A DNA stretch of 6,935 bases, from NCBI GenBank assembly GCA_937942465.1, contig CALDEO010000082.1, positions 1 through 6,935 of the forward strand, given 5' to 3'. Positions 1 to 6,772 of this stretch are shown here, one piece after another. Position numbers and translations under genes: made by a program. The stretch is from an uncultured Saprospiraceae bacterium (GTDB lineage: Bacteria; Bacteroidota; Bacteroidia; Chitinophagales; Saprospiraceae). The number at the start of each line of letters is the position of its first letter. Within the stretch, counting starts at the first letter, position 1. Below the pieces are notes generated by a model. It was not told the DNA's origin. It did no database searches and saw nothing but the letters and a program-made list of their open reading frames with translations.

Positions 1-19
1 ATACTAAAATCGATATCAC

Positions 20-898
20 TTGTTAGAATTACCAGTAATAAGCGCAGAACCTAAAGAAGCAAAAAGAAAAAAGCCGAGTTGGCTGAGAGTAAAATTGCCG
101 ACAGGAGAAGATTATAAGCGAGTACGGTCTCTAGTAGATCAATACAAGCTCAATACAATCTGTCAGAGCGGTAACTGCCCTAACATGGGAGAGTGCTGGG
201 GAGCCGGTACTGCAACATTCATGATATTGGGTAATGTATGTACTAGAGGATGTTCGTTCTGTGCAGTGAAGACAGGTCGACCACCTGAGTACGACGAAGA
301 TGAGCCTCGACGAGTAGCTGAGGCAATCAGACTCATGCAAGTGAAGCACGCTGTGATCACTTCTGTTAATAGGGATGAACTCAAAGATAGAGGGGCAGAA
401 ATCTGGTATCAGACCGTAGTGCAGACCAAACAAGAATCTCCATCTACAACTATAGAAACATTAATACCAGATACAAGAGGTAACTGGGAGGCGCTAGAGC
501 GAATGATCAGCGGTGGACAAGAAGTAGTATCACATAATATGGAGACCGTAAGATCTCTATACAAAAAGGTGCGACCTCAAGCCAAATATGATCGAAGTCT
601 AGAGCAGATAAAAAGAATCAAAGACTACGGCAAAAGAACTAAAACAGGTATCATGGTAGGTCTCGGTGAGACCGATGCGGAGGTATTCCAAGTGATGGAT
701 GATCTAGTAGAGAATGGTTGTGATGTACTTACAATCGGTCAATATCTACAACCGACTAAGATGCACCTAGCTGTAGACAGTTTTGTACATCCTGATAAGT
801 TTGCAGAGTATAGAGAGGTAGGATTGAGCAAAGGGCTTGCCTATGTAGAAAGTGGCCCATTGGTAAGATCAAGTTACCATGCAGAGCGACACTTGTAG
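20..898 (+). CDS. lipA: Lipoyl synthase (radical SAM)
   Basis: LipA inserts two sulfur atoms into octanoyl groups carried on E2 subunits or the H protein, making the lipoyl cofactor in the cytoplasm. Both iron-sulfur sites are visible. The auxiliary cluster uses Cys48, Cys53 and Cys59 (C-x4-C-x5-C). The radical-SAM cluster uses Cys74, Cys78 and Cys81 (C-x3-C-x2-C). The C-terminal RSSY motif (283-286) provides the serine that ligates the auxiliary cluster (Ser285 by homology). The length of 292 residues is normal, so the gene looks intact. The start is taken as TTG at 20: an in-frame TAA lies at 5-7, no in-frame ATG or GTG lies between it and the conserved N-terminus (LELPV...), and the next in-frame ATG is Met56, inside the cysteine motif. 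No Shine-Dalgarno or promoter is visible in the 19 upstream bases. No lipB is in the window. Confidence 0.97.
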   Translation: MLELPVISAEPKEAKRKKPSWLRVKLPTGEDYKRVRSLVDQYKLNTICQSGNCPNMGECWGAGTATFMILGNVCTRGCSFCAVKTGRPPEYDEDEPRRVAEAIRLMQVKHAVITSVNRDELKDRGAEIWYQTVVQTKQESPSTTIETLIPDTRGNWEALERMISGGQEVVSHNMETVRSLYKKVRPQAKYDRSLEQIKRIKDYGKRTKTGIMVGLGETDAEVFQVMDDLVENGCDVLTIGQYLQPTKMHLAVDSFVHPDKFAEYREVGLSKGLAYVESGPLVRSSYHAERHL

Positions 899-935
899 AG
901 TGTCTATTTTCGCAAATAAATAAAAATCGTTCAAT

Positions 936-1169
936 ATGGAGTTAGATCTTAAAAATGCGAAAATTGAATTGATTCAATGGTTGACTACTATTGAAGATAT
1001 ATCTGTGATCGAAAAGCTCATGAAGTTAAGAAAAACCGAAGTAAAAGATTGGGGTGATGAACTTTCAAAAGCAGAGGTCGAATCTATTCAAGTAGGTTTA
1101 AATGAGGCGGATAATGGCCAAATTAAGAGTTACGAGGAGGTAAAGAAAGTCTATGAAAAATGGCTTTAA
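936..1169 (+). CDS. Type II antitoxin, PF09720-like addiction module protein
   Basis: A 77-residue, charged, mostly helical protein encoded just before, and overlapping, a RelE/ParE-like toxin. The C-terminal half (about 44-77: ELSKAEVESIQVGLNEADNG, then SYEEV and a terminal W) resembles the pattern of the PF09720 unstable antitoxin group, in which an ELS..E..SI..GL stretch is followed by G, S/T-EEV and Trp. The expected role is to bind and neutralise the toxin, and perhaps to autoregulate the pair. The N-terminal 40 residues show no DNA-binding fold that I recognise. The ATG at 936 lies 37 nt after the lipA stop. The leader has only a poor TAnnTTTG-like match (905-912, TATTTTCG), so co-transcription from lipA is possible. 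The pair seems more AT-rich than lipA by eye. The family call rests on motif resemblance and context. Confidence 0.75.
   Translation: MELDLKNAKIELIQWLTTIEDISVIEKLMKLRKTEVKDWGDELSKAEVESIQVGLNEADNGQIKSYEEVKKVYEKWL
1134..1140 (+). promoter_or_regulatory. Shine-Dalgarno-like GAGGAGG before the toxin start
   Basis: GAGGAGG lies 12 nt upstream of the toxin ATG at 1153, inside the antitoxin Glu-Glu-Val codons. It is the only strong purine-rich ribosome-binding-like sequence I noticed before a start in this window; the other genes have A/T-rich leaders. The spacing is longer than the usual 5-9 nt, so it may be only a coding coincidence. If functional, it would couple toxin translation to ribosomes finishing the antitoxin. 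Confidence 0.35.
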
Positions 1170-1455
1170 AATTTATTGGACAGATTCTGCTGTCTACGAA
1201 TTAGAAAATGCATTTAATTATTTAGAAACTTACTTTGGTGAAATAGAGCTAAAAAAGCTAGCAAGTGAAGTTGAAAAGATTCAAAAACTCATTATTAGCA
1301 AGCCAATGCTTTTTCCGCTTAGCAATACGCAAGGGGTGAGACGAGTAGTCGTTAAAAAGTATAATACACTGTATTATAGAATAATAGGAGATACAATAGA
1401 AGTAATTTCATTCTATAATAACCGTAAAAATCCTCAAAATCGAATTCTAAAGTAA
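1153..1455 (+). CDS. Type II toxin, RelE/ParE family
   Basis: A 100-residue basic protein with the RelE/ParE layout: a short first strand (FKIYWTDSA), two helices (about 11-50) and a C-terminal beta-sheet. The sheet carries the family's typical segment, Arg63-Arg64, VVVKKYNTLYYRI (65-77), then IEVISFYNNRKNP (82-94). The family acts either by ribosome-dependent mRNA cleavage (RelE) or by gyrase inhibition (ParE). The sequence does not decide between them; the F-Y/W-x-N-R-x-NP ending is common in Bacteroidota ParE-like annotations. The ATG at 1153 overlaps the antitoxin gene by 17 bp, which is typical of co-translated pairs. The stop at 1453-1455 lies 8 bp from the stop of the convergent phosphatase gene. 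The frame is intact, with no sign of decay. Confidence 0.88.
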   Translation: MKNGFKIYWTDSAVYELENAFNYLETYFGEIELKKLASEVEKIQKLIISKPMLFPLSNTQGVRRVVVKKYNTLYYRIIGDTIEVISFYNNRKNPQNRILK

Positions 1456-1463
1456 TCCACCAT

Positions 1464-2594
1464 TTACTCATCTTTCCATCCATAAGCGGTACGCATCTTG
1501 TTGTAGATTTTCGTATTCTCATAGATACCGATGAACTGTTCGCTGAATGGTCCCATTGCGAATACTGGGATCATCACACCGGTATGATAGTCAGATGTAA
1601 ATGCAGTCACTAGGCTATCTTGGGTCGATCCTTTCTGGATTGCAAATCCTCCAGTCTCGTGATCGGCAGTGACTACGAGTAGGGTATTTTGGTCTTTTTT
1701 AGTCCAGTCAGCAACGTATCCTACGACATTGTCAAACTCTATCATCTCACTGATGATGTAGTCCGCTTTATTGGCATGTCCTCCCCAGTCTATTTGACTT
1801 CCTTCTACCATCAAGAAAAATCCGTTTGGAGAGTTGTGAGATAAGTGTTCGATTGCTTTTTGAGTTGCTTCCATGAGGTAGTTACGACCTTGTGCTTGAG
1901 GTAACGGGCTATCAATAGCAGTTAGATAAGCAAACTTTTTATTAGGATCGATCGTGATGTCTTCAAGCTCAGCGCTGAAGTAATCCTCTAGTTGGTATCC
2001 TCTTGTACGGAGTTGTGCATATAGATCTTTTTCGTCTGATCGTTGGTTGAAGTACTTACTACCTCCTCCAACAAAAAAGTCGATATCTACATCCATAAAG
2101 TCTAGCGCGATCGCCTCATAGTTCTTTCGTTTGGGATCATGTGCTATGAATGATGCAGGAGTAGCATGTACGATAGTACTCGTAGCTACGAGCCCAGTTT
2201 TCATACCCATCTCTTCTGCCTCTTCTAGTATCGTCTTGACAGCAACGGTATCGCTATTGACACCGATCGCTCCATTATAGGTCTTTACGCCACAAGCAAA
2301 TGCGGTAGCACCAGCAGCACTGTCCGTAATCAGATCATTGAATGCAGAGTTCTTATGCAGACCTATTGCCGTAAATTTATCGAAGTTTGTTTTATTACCA
2401 TTAGCGATCATACCTGCAGTCAGTTGACCGAGCCCCATGCCGTCACCGACCATGAGGATCACATTTTTGGCTTTAGTTTTGGTTGCTGGGGCAGCAGCGG
2501 CTACTGTTTTTTCGACTTCTGAGATAGTAGTCCTATTGCAGCTGATCATTGCACTTATGACCAAAACGAGTAAGAATATCTTTGAATGATTCAT
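1464..2594 (-). CDS. Alkaline phosphatase, predicted lipoprotein
   Basis: A PhoA-superfamily phosphomonoesterase that releases phosphate from organic esters outside the cytoplasm. The N-terminus is a lipoprotein signal (KIFLLVLVISAMIS, then Cys19), followed by an Ala/Thr/Lys-rich linker to about residue 42. The catalytic set is complete: Asp51 in GDGMG, nucleophile Ser92 in TDSAAGATA, Thr145, phosphate-binding Arg156, Glu264, Asp269, His273, Asp311 with His312 in TADHETGG, and His337 in YHTG. By motif alignment His143 and Trp270 occupy the places of E. coli Asp153 and Lys328, as in the His/Trp subgroup that includes the cold-active TAB5 enzyme. The length of 376 is compact but normal for that subgroup. 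The ATG lies 13 nt after the dprA stop, suggesting one transcript; I see no Pho-box-like site. Natural substrate and metal content cannot be read from sequence. Confidence 0.95.
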   Translation of the reverse strand: MNHSKIFLLVLVISAMISCNRTTISEVEKTVAAAAPATKTKAKNVILMVGDGMGLGQLTAGMIANGNKTNFDKFTAIGLHKNSAFNDLITDSAAGATAFACGVKTYNGAIGVNSDTVAVKTILEEAEEMGMKTGLVATSTIVHATPASFIAHDPKRKNYEAIALDFMDVDIDFFVGGGSKYFNQRSDEKDLYAQLRTRGYQLEDYFSAELEDITIDPNKKFAYLTAIDSPLPQAQGRNYLMEATQKAIEHLSHNSPNGFFLMVEGSQIDWGGHANKADYIISEMIEFDNVVGYVADWTKKDQNTLLVVTADHETGGFAIQKGSTQDSLVTAFTSDYHTGVMIPVFAMGPFSEQFIGIYENTKIYNKMRTAYGWKDE

Positions 2595-2607
2595 ATCTAG
2601 ATTCTAA

Positions 2608-3717
2608 TTAAGAATACAAGATATATTTTTTACCTGGTAGTGATTTAAGTATCCCGTTAAATTCAAGATTTAATAACAAAGAAGATAACTTAGAATGCGG
2701 TATTTTGAGTTTATAATGTAACTGATCTGCTGATTGTTCTCGGTTTTCTTTGAGACAATCTACCACGGATTGCTGTTCTGTGGTTAGATCTAGAAATAAG
2801 CTTGCTTGCGACGGCATGGCCTCTGTATCCTCCTCCCAGTTCATGATGTAGCCGATGTCAGCTGCGGATTCTATAAGTGCTGCTTTATGTTGTTTGATGA
2901 GCATATTGCAACCTTGAGCTTTTTCATCTTGTATCCTTCCGGGGAATGCAAATACATCTTTGTTATAATCATTAGCATAGACGGTTGTGATGATGCTACC
3001 ACCTTTTCTTGCAGACTCTACGACCACGAGAGCATCACTGAGAGCAGCGATAATCCTGTTTCTCATAGGGAAGTTAGGTCTGTCGGGTATGGTGGTATGA
3101 CCAAACTCTGTGATGATGGCACCGCCTTCATTCATCATTTTAAGGGCAAGTGACTTGTGTTGAGCAGGGTACATCATCTGTAAGCCATGACCGAGTACCC
3201 CGATTGTCGGTATTCCATTGCGTACAGATGCTTTATGAGCGGTAGAGTCGATACCATGCGCTAGGCCACTGATGATATAGACATCGTATGCTTTTAGATC
3301 TTCTACGAGTTTGTCGCAGTTGAGTTTACCTATTTCAGACGGTTGTCTTGTACCGATGATGCCTACTGTTCGACGCTTTTCTAGATTTAGAGAGCCTTTA
3401 TAATAGATCATCACGGGGCTATCAGGATAGTGCTTGAGTCGGCTAGGGTAGAGCTCATCTAGATAGAAGTGATACGATACTTTTTCTTTGTGTATGAACT
3501 CTTGCTCCTTCTCGGCTTTCTTCAATGCGTCTGTAGACAATATTTTTTCTACTGCGGCAGGACCGATTTTAGGTATTTTTAGAAGTTGTTTTTTCGATTG
3601 CTCGAATACTGCTTCTATACCACCACAATAACTCACGAGTTGTTTCGTGAGGACTGCGCCGATGGAGTCTATTTTGGTAAGTGCTATTTTGTAAAGTTCT
3701 AAATTCCCGTTTTGCAT
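2608..3717 (-). CDS. dprA: DNA-processing protein DprA (Smf)
   Basis: DprA binds incoming single-stranded DNA during natural transformation and loads RecA onto it in the cytoplasm. The domain order is standard. Residues 1-75 hold a helix-hairpin-helix-like region (KIPKIGPAAVEKIL, 48-61). Residues 80-290 form the Rossmann-like core, with GTRQPSEIG (122-130), SGLAHGID (150-157), FPMRNRIIAALSDALVVVES (216-235), GGSIITT (239-245), FPGR (258-261) and GCNMLIK (269-275). The C-terminal 60 residues look like the winged-helix DML1-like domain (TTEQQSVVDCL..., LLLNLEFNGILKSLPG). The length of 369 is typical and no residue appears lost. The ATG is preceded by an A-rich tract instead of a Shine-Dalgarno sequence and lies 6 nt after the stop of the upstream membrane-protein gene, so the two are probably co-transcribed. 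No other competence gene is present; many non-competent species also carry dprA. Confidence 0.97.
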   Translation of the reverse strand: MQNGNLELYKIALTKIDSIGAVLTKQLVSYCGGIEAVFEQSKKQLLKIPKIGPAAVEKILSTDALKKAEKEQEFIHKEKVSYHFYLDELYPSRLKHYPDSPVMIYYKGSLNLEKRRTVGIIGTRQPSEIGKLNCDKLVEDLKAYDVYIISGLAHGIDSTAHKASVRNGIPTIGVLGHGLQMMYPAQHKSLALKMMNEGGAIITEFGHTTIPDRPNFPMRNRIIAALSDALVVVESARKGGSIITTVYANDYNKDVFAFPGRIQDEKAQGCNMLIKQHKAALIESAADIGYIMNWEEDTEAMPSQASLFLDLTTEQQSVVDCLKENREQSADQLHYKLKIPHSKLSSLLLNLEFNGILKSLPGKKYILYS

Positions 3718-3723
3718 TTTTTT

Positions 3724-5622
3724 TTATTGTCTCAGATGATATTGTGCTTTTTGTGTATTGCCGTATGCTTGATATACTTTGCCTAGCGCTTGATGCAGCT
3801 TCTTGTTATTGGGGTCTGCTTTCAGCCCTAGCTCTAGATAGTGGATAGCCCATTGAGTATTATTGGATTTCATAAATAAAGACTCATAAGCCACATCATA
3901 GTAGAAGTTGTTCAGTTCTGGTAAGTTACTACTTCTAGAGTTGATATAGTCTAGGTATTGTGTCACGTACTCCACATCAGGTCTTGTTATTATTACAGAC
4001 TTAAACTCTCGGAGCAATGCAGTTTGATTTCGATCCATCTTGTACTTCTCTGCTGCGATACCAGAGAGCATGAGATTGGCATTTTTATACTGTGGTAATA
4101 TTTTCTTGGCTTGCAGTGCATAGGGTAGCGCTTCATTAAGGAGTCGCTCTTTCTCTGCTCGGTACTCAGGGCCGTTTTGCCCCATGATCGTCTTGTATTT
4201 GTTAAATAAGGCTGTCGCCATGAATGAGTTGGATCTAGCACTATTTTTAGATACTTTGACCGCAGCACTATTCAGCGCAAGCGCATCTTTCCATGCAGGT
4301 ATCCTAGAGAAGTCTTTAGCAATATAAAAAATGACCATCACTGCCAGTAAGCCATAACCAACGTATTGACCTATCGTTTTTAAATATTTAGGTAATACGG
4401 TCAGTAATATATGTGCAGCAAGGATACATGTACCCATAGATGCCATGAATAAAAATCGCTCGTTCATAAAGGTACCGACCCCTACAAATATATTGGACAC
4501 AATAGATAGCGCCGCAAAGTATACGAATAATGCATAGGCAGAAACCCACTTTTTGAATATTCCGATAAGGGTGTAAATACCCAATCCAATGTACAACAGT
4601 AGCGATCCTAGTGACCCCATGTCAGACCAATTCATAATCGGAATGTGGTATGGGTAGTAATCATGTGTCAAGGGATGAGGGAAAAAGCTCAATTTGAAAT
4701 ATATCCCTAATGTATAGAATATAGTCGCCATCTTATTACTTGTATTCATCTCAGCGAACGGGTTATTCATCACATCGGTGATCGGTGTACCTGAGTCTAG
4801 TAAAAATCCGATAACTGACGTCCGTATGATGATGTATAGTATCGTAACACCAAGTAGGATAGAAGTTTTGATGATCAAGTCCTTCCAAGAGAATTGCTTA
4901 AAAAAGTAGACTCCTGCTGGTATGATAGCCAGAAATGTAATCGTATTTTCTTTAGCCATCAGGCCTACAAAGAAGAGGAGGGCAGACAAGCCAATATTCA
5001 ACCATCTACTTGAGCTCATAGATTTAATAAAAAACCACATACTCCATAGCGAGAATATCATCGCCATGATCTCATCTCGTCCTTTGATATTGGCAACAGC
5101 CTCTATATGCAATGGATGTATCGCATAGAGCAATGATGCCACAAATGGTATGGATAGAAACCAAAACTTACTTTTATAACTGCTAAATAACAAGGAGAGG
5201 ACTAGAAAAAGTAGGATGCATGTCAGTCCATAGAGTACTGCATTGATCACATGTGATATCGCAGGATTAGCTCCCCATAGACTATACTCCATTGCAAATG
5301 TTGCTATGGATAGTGGTCTATATCTACTTCCTTGTACCAGGTTTTTTTGCTCTCCAAAGTACCCTTGAAAACTTTCTGTGCTGAAGATATCTCCAATGCC
5401 AGCAAAACCTTTCTTTACATAGCTATTGTCTGTGATCACGATCGTATCGTCCAATACATACTCGTAGCTATAAGTCTGTACGTATAGCCCCATTGCAATA
5501 ACAAATATCGAAATGATCGCTGCCCAGTTGTTGTTATTTGATGGAGTATCTATACTCTCAACTACTACAGATGGAGCTGGAGTTATTACCGTTTTTGACT
5601 TGTTATACTTTTTCTTGGACAT
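3724..5622 (-). CDS. TMTC-like GT-C membrane glycosyltransferase with TPRs
   Basis: A 632-residue protein with a short Lys/Ser-rich cytoplasmic start (1-32), roughly eleven membrane segments (about 33-436) and a soluble tail (440-632). The membrane part follows the TMTC/PMT-like GT-C pattern: LDD (57-59, the acidic pair expected in the first external loop), YRPLS (101-105) followed by a small NPAISHVINAVLYG block, HPLHIEAVANIKGRDE (169-184), AKEN (223-226), a DUF1736-like stretch (FFPHPLTHDYYPY, 313-325) and NERFLFMASMG (387-397). The tail contains TPR-like helices, clearest at 589-630. Eukaryotic TMTC proteins are protein O-mannosyltransferases; sugar transfer to exported proteins here is inference. 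Many Bacteroidota genomes annotate such genes only as TPR proteins. It is the first gene of the leftward set. The ATG at 5622 is followed by a Lys-rich start typical of an inside N-terminus. Confidence 0.8.
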   Translation of the reverse strand: MSKKKYNKSKTVITPAPSVVVESIDTPSNNNNWAAIISIFVIAMGLYVQTYSYEYVLDDTIVITDNSYVKKGFAGIGDIFSTESFQGYFGEQKNLVQGSRYRPLSIATFAMEYSLWGANPAISHVINAVLYGLTCILLFLVLSLLFSSYKSKFWFLSIPFVASLLYAIHPLHIEAVANIKGRDEIMAMIFSLWSMWFFIKSMSSSRWLNIGLSALLFFVGLMAKENTITFLAIIPAGVYFFKQFSWKDLIIKTSILLGVTILYIIIRTSVIGFLLDSGTPITDVMNNPFAEMNTSNKMATIFYTLGIYFKLSFFPHPLTHDYYPYHIPIMNWSDMGSLGSLLLYIGLGIYTLIGIFKKWVSAYALFVYFAALSIVSNIFVGVGTFMNERFLFMASMGTCILAAHILLTVLPKYLKTIGQYVGYGLLAVMVIFYIAKDFSRIPAWKDALALNSAAVKVSKNSARSNSFMATALFNKYKTIMGQNGPEYRAEKERLLNEALPYALQAKKILPQYKNANLMLSGIAAEKYKMDRNQTALLREFKSVIITRPDVEYVTQYLDYINSRSSNLPELNNFYYDVAYESLFMKSNNTQWAIHYLELGLKADPNNKKLHQALGKVYQAYGNTQKAQYHLRQ

Positions 5623-5646
5623 ATCTTTGATATTAGGTGTTTTTCA

Positions 5647-5656
5647 ACCTGCAGGT
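5647..5656. promoter_or_regulatory. 10-bp perfect palindrome ACCTGCAGGT in the leader
   Basis: ACCTGCAGGT is self-complementary and lies 25 nt upstream of the leftward membrane-protein start, in the AT-rich 221-bp gap between divergent genes. It could be a regulator site or the closed end of a small leader hairpin. No second copy is visible, and a 10-bp palindrome can occur by chance. Confidence 0.2.
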
Positions 5657-5799
5657 GAAGATATATATTTTATTTTGGAGATATATAAACTGATGGTAGA
5701 CAATGATGAAAATTAATATATCAGAGGTATGTACTTGTCTTTTTGTGATTTTAATACGGGTTCTCTGGCCTTATTAAATGATGTTCACATTAATTCTAG

Positions 5800-5807
5800 T
5801 ATTTTTG
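5800..5807 (+). promoter_or_regulatory. Candidate Bacteroidota -7 element TATTTTTG
   Basis: TATTTTTG matches the TAnnTTTG -7 consensus exactly. It lies 36 nt upstream of the ATG at 5844, which would leave an untranslated leader of roughly 25-30 nt. No clear TTG -33 element is present at the expected spacing (about 5774-5782 reads TTAAATGAT), so this is a half-supported promoter for the outer-membrane-type gene. Confidence 0.45.
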
Positions 5808-5843
5808 CAGCTGCAACGATCATAATTTATAAAAACTGTAAGT

Positions 5844-6548
5844 ATGCGTTTTGTTTTATTGAGTATCTTTTTGAGTTCTTCTATTGCTTTATTTGGGCAA
5901 CTCAATTTTAAAGTAGGGTATGACCTTGCTTATAACAGACCGGGTGAACTCAATAAAATCATTGATCAATACAACGAAGAGGCCAATGCCAATCCTAATA
6001 TCATGTTAGAGAGTGAGATGGGTAAGTTACGATTTACAGGTGGTCTAGAGCTGGGGTTGCGATATTCTATTGGCAATACGTCTATTGAGTTTTCGCTGAG
6101 TAGTATGAGTAAGACCCATGTAGCTTCTGGTATCGGTATCAGTAGTGATACGCTAGTAGGAGAATTTGAAGTAAGAGAAGCGCTTAATTATAGTTTTAAT
6201 AGATACTCACTAGGATATCAATACCAAATCGGATCGTTTGGATATGGTGCATCTATAGGCAGACGTAAAGTAAGGGTACGGACGGAAGTGGACGGTACCG
6301 ATGTAAAATTAACATTGACAGAGAAGTCTAACTATGCGGCCAAAGTATACATGCTCTATGATCTACCTGGTTTGAAATCCATGAGAATGAGTCTCATCCC
6401 GTATGTGGAGTTTCCGTTAGGGGACATGAATGTTGCGAATGTTGGAAAAAGGATTCTTCAAAATCCAACAGGTGGAGATGATATCAGAGAGTCATTTCCG
6501 GTGTTCGGTCTTTCATTTGTATTTTACAATGGCCCAAGAAGAAGATAG
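5844..6548 (+). CDS. Secreted beta-rich protein, likely outer-membrane beta-barrel
   Basis: I do not recognise a named family. The first 19 residues form a good Sec signal (RFVLLSIFLSSSIALFGQ), with cleavage probably after Gly18 or Gln19. The mature part alternates polar and hydrophobic/aromatic residues in strands separated by short turns: 20-30, 61-75, 78-90, 104-126, 131-148, 152-173, 180-192 and 219-228. This suggests a barrel of about 8-10 strands. The last strand, FGLSFVFY (221-228), has the aromatic-rich character of a barrel C-terminus but is followed by NGPRRR, so it is not strictly terminal. Residues 34-58 are hydrophilic and probably an extracellular or periplasmic loop. It is transcribed divergently from the leftward set, with its own candidate promoter. 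Its cargo or role cannot be inferred. Confidence 0.75.
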   Translation: MRFVLLSIFLSSSIALFGQLNFKVGYDLAYNRPGELNKIIDQYNEEANANPNIMLESEMGKLRFTGGLELGLRYSIGNTSIEFSLSSMSKTHVASGIGISSDTLVGEFEVREALNYSFNRYSLGYQYQIGSFGYGASIGRRKVRVRTEVDGTDVKLTLTEKSNYAAKVYMLYDLPGLKSMRMSLIPYVEFPLGDMNVANVGKRILQNPTGGDDIRESFPVFGLSFVFYNGPRRR

Positions 6549-6642
6549 AACGTGAGGGGTATTGAGGCTGGGGAGTTCGTTTTTTGTTAAGGTGTATTGT
6601 TTAATATTCTCTTTCTTATTCGAGTATAGTTTTTACTTCGCT
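6549..6642. other. Non-coding spacer before the repeat array
   Basis: This 94-bp stretch follows the barrel gene stop. It starts G-rich (GGGG at 6556-6559 and 6570-6573), contains a T6 run at 6580-6585 without a convincing stem before it, and becomes AT-rich toward 6640. I see no gene, no clear terminator and no recognisable copy of the downstream repeat. Confidence 0.5.
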
Positions 6643-6772
6643 CCTACAAATCCCAAAATCCGGTGAATCCTGATTCAGACAAAGCATCACGTATTTGTCA
6701 GAATCAAGATTTTCAAGATTAGAGGATTTTCAAGATTTTTCTAAACTACATAGGTACACGACCCACTAAGAT
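6643..6772. repeat. Array unit 1 (130 bp, most diverged)
   Basis: The first complete unit. It carries the same order of parts as unit 2: ATCC-rich left arm, loop around GCATCACGTAT, GATTTTCAAGATT iterations, then TAGGTACACGACCCAC at 6751-6766. Its potential stem (6648-6682 with 6695-6729) pairs at about 26 of 35 positions, weaker than in unit 2. Confidence 0.9.

Noticed and set aside
905..912. TATTTTCG as a -7 promoter element for the toxin-antitoxin pair
   Set aside because: One mismatch to TAnnTTTG in a key position and no TTG at the proper distance.
963..978. Inverted repeat ATTGAA-N4-TTCAAT as an operator for the toxin-antitoxin pair
   Set aside because: It lies inside the antitoxin coding region, is only 6 bp per arm in AT-rich sequence, and has no second copy in the leader.
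1451..1468. Short stem AGTAA/TTACT as a bidirectional terminator
   Set aside because: Five A/T-rich pairs formed mainly by the two stop codons, with no T-run on either side.
5708..5715. Minus-strand TAATTTTC as a -7 element for the membrane-protein gene
   Set aside because: The final G of the consensus is C and no TTG element lies at the right spacing; AT-rich sequence gives such matches often.
5729..5911. Small open frame of 60 codons in the divergent gap
   Set aside because: It overlaps the candidate promoter and the start of the barrel gene in another frame, and its composition is Phe/Cys/Ile-rich as expected of translated AT-rich non-coding DNA.
6556..6585. G-rich stretch followed by T6 as a G-quadruplex or terminator
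   Set aside because: Only two GGGG tracts with irregular shorter ones, and no GC-rich stem before the T-run.
6621..6640. Hairpin CGAGTA/TACtTCG as terminator of the barrel gene
   Set aside because: Six pairs with a bulge, about 70 nt after the stop, with its T-run in the loop and none after the stem.
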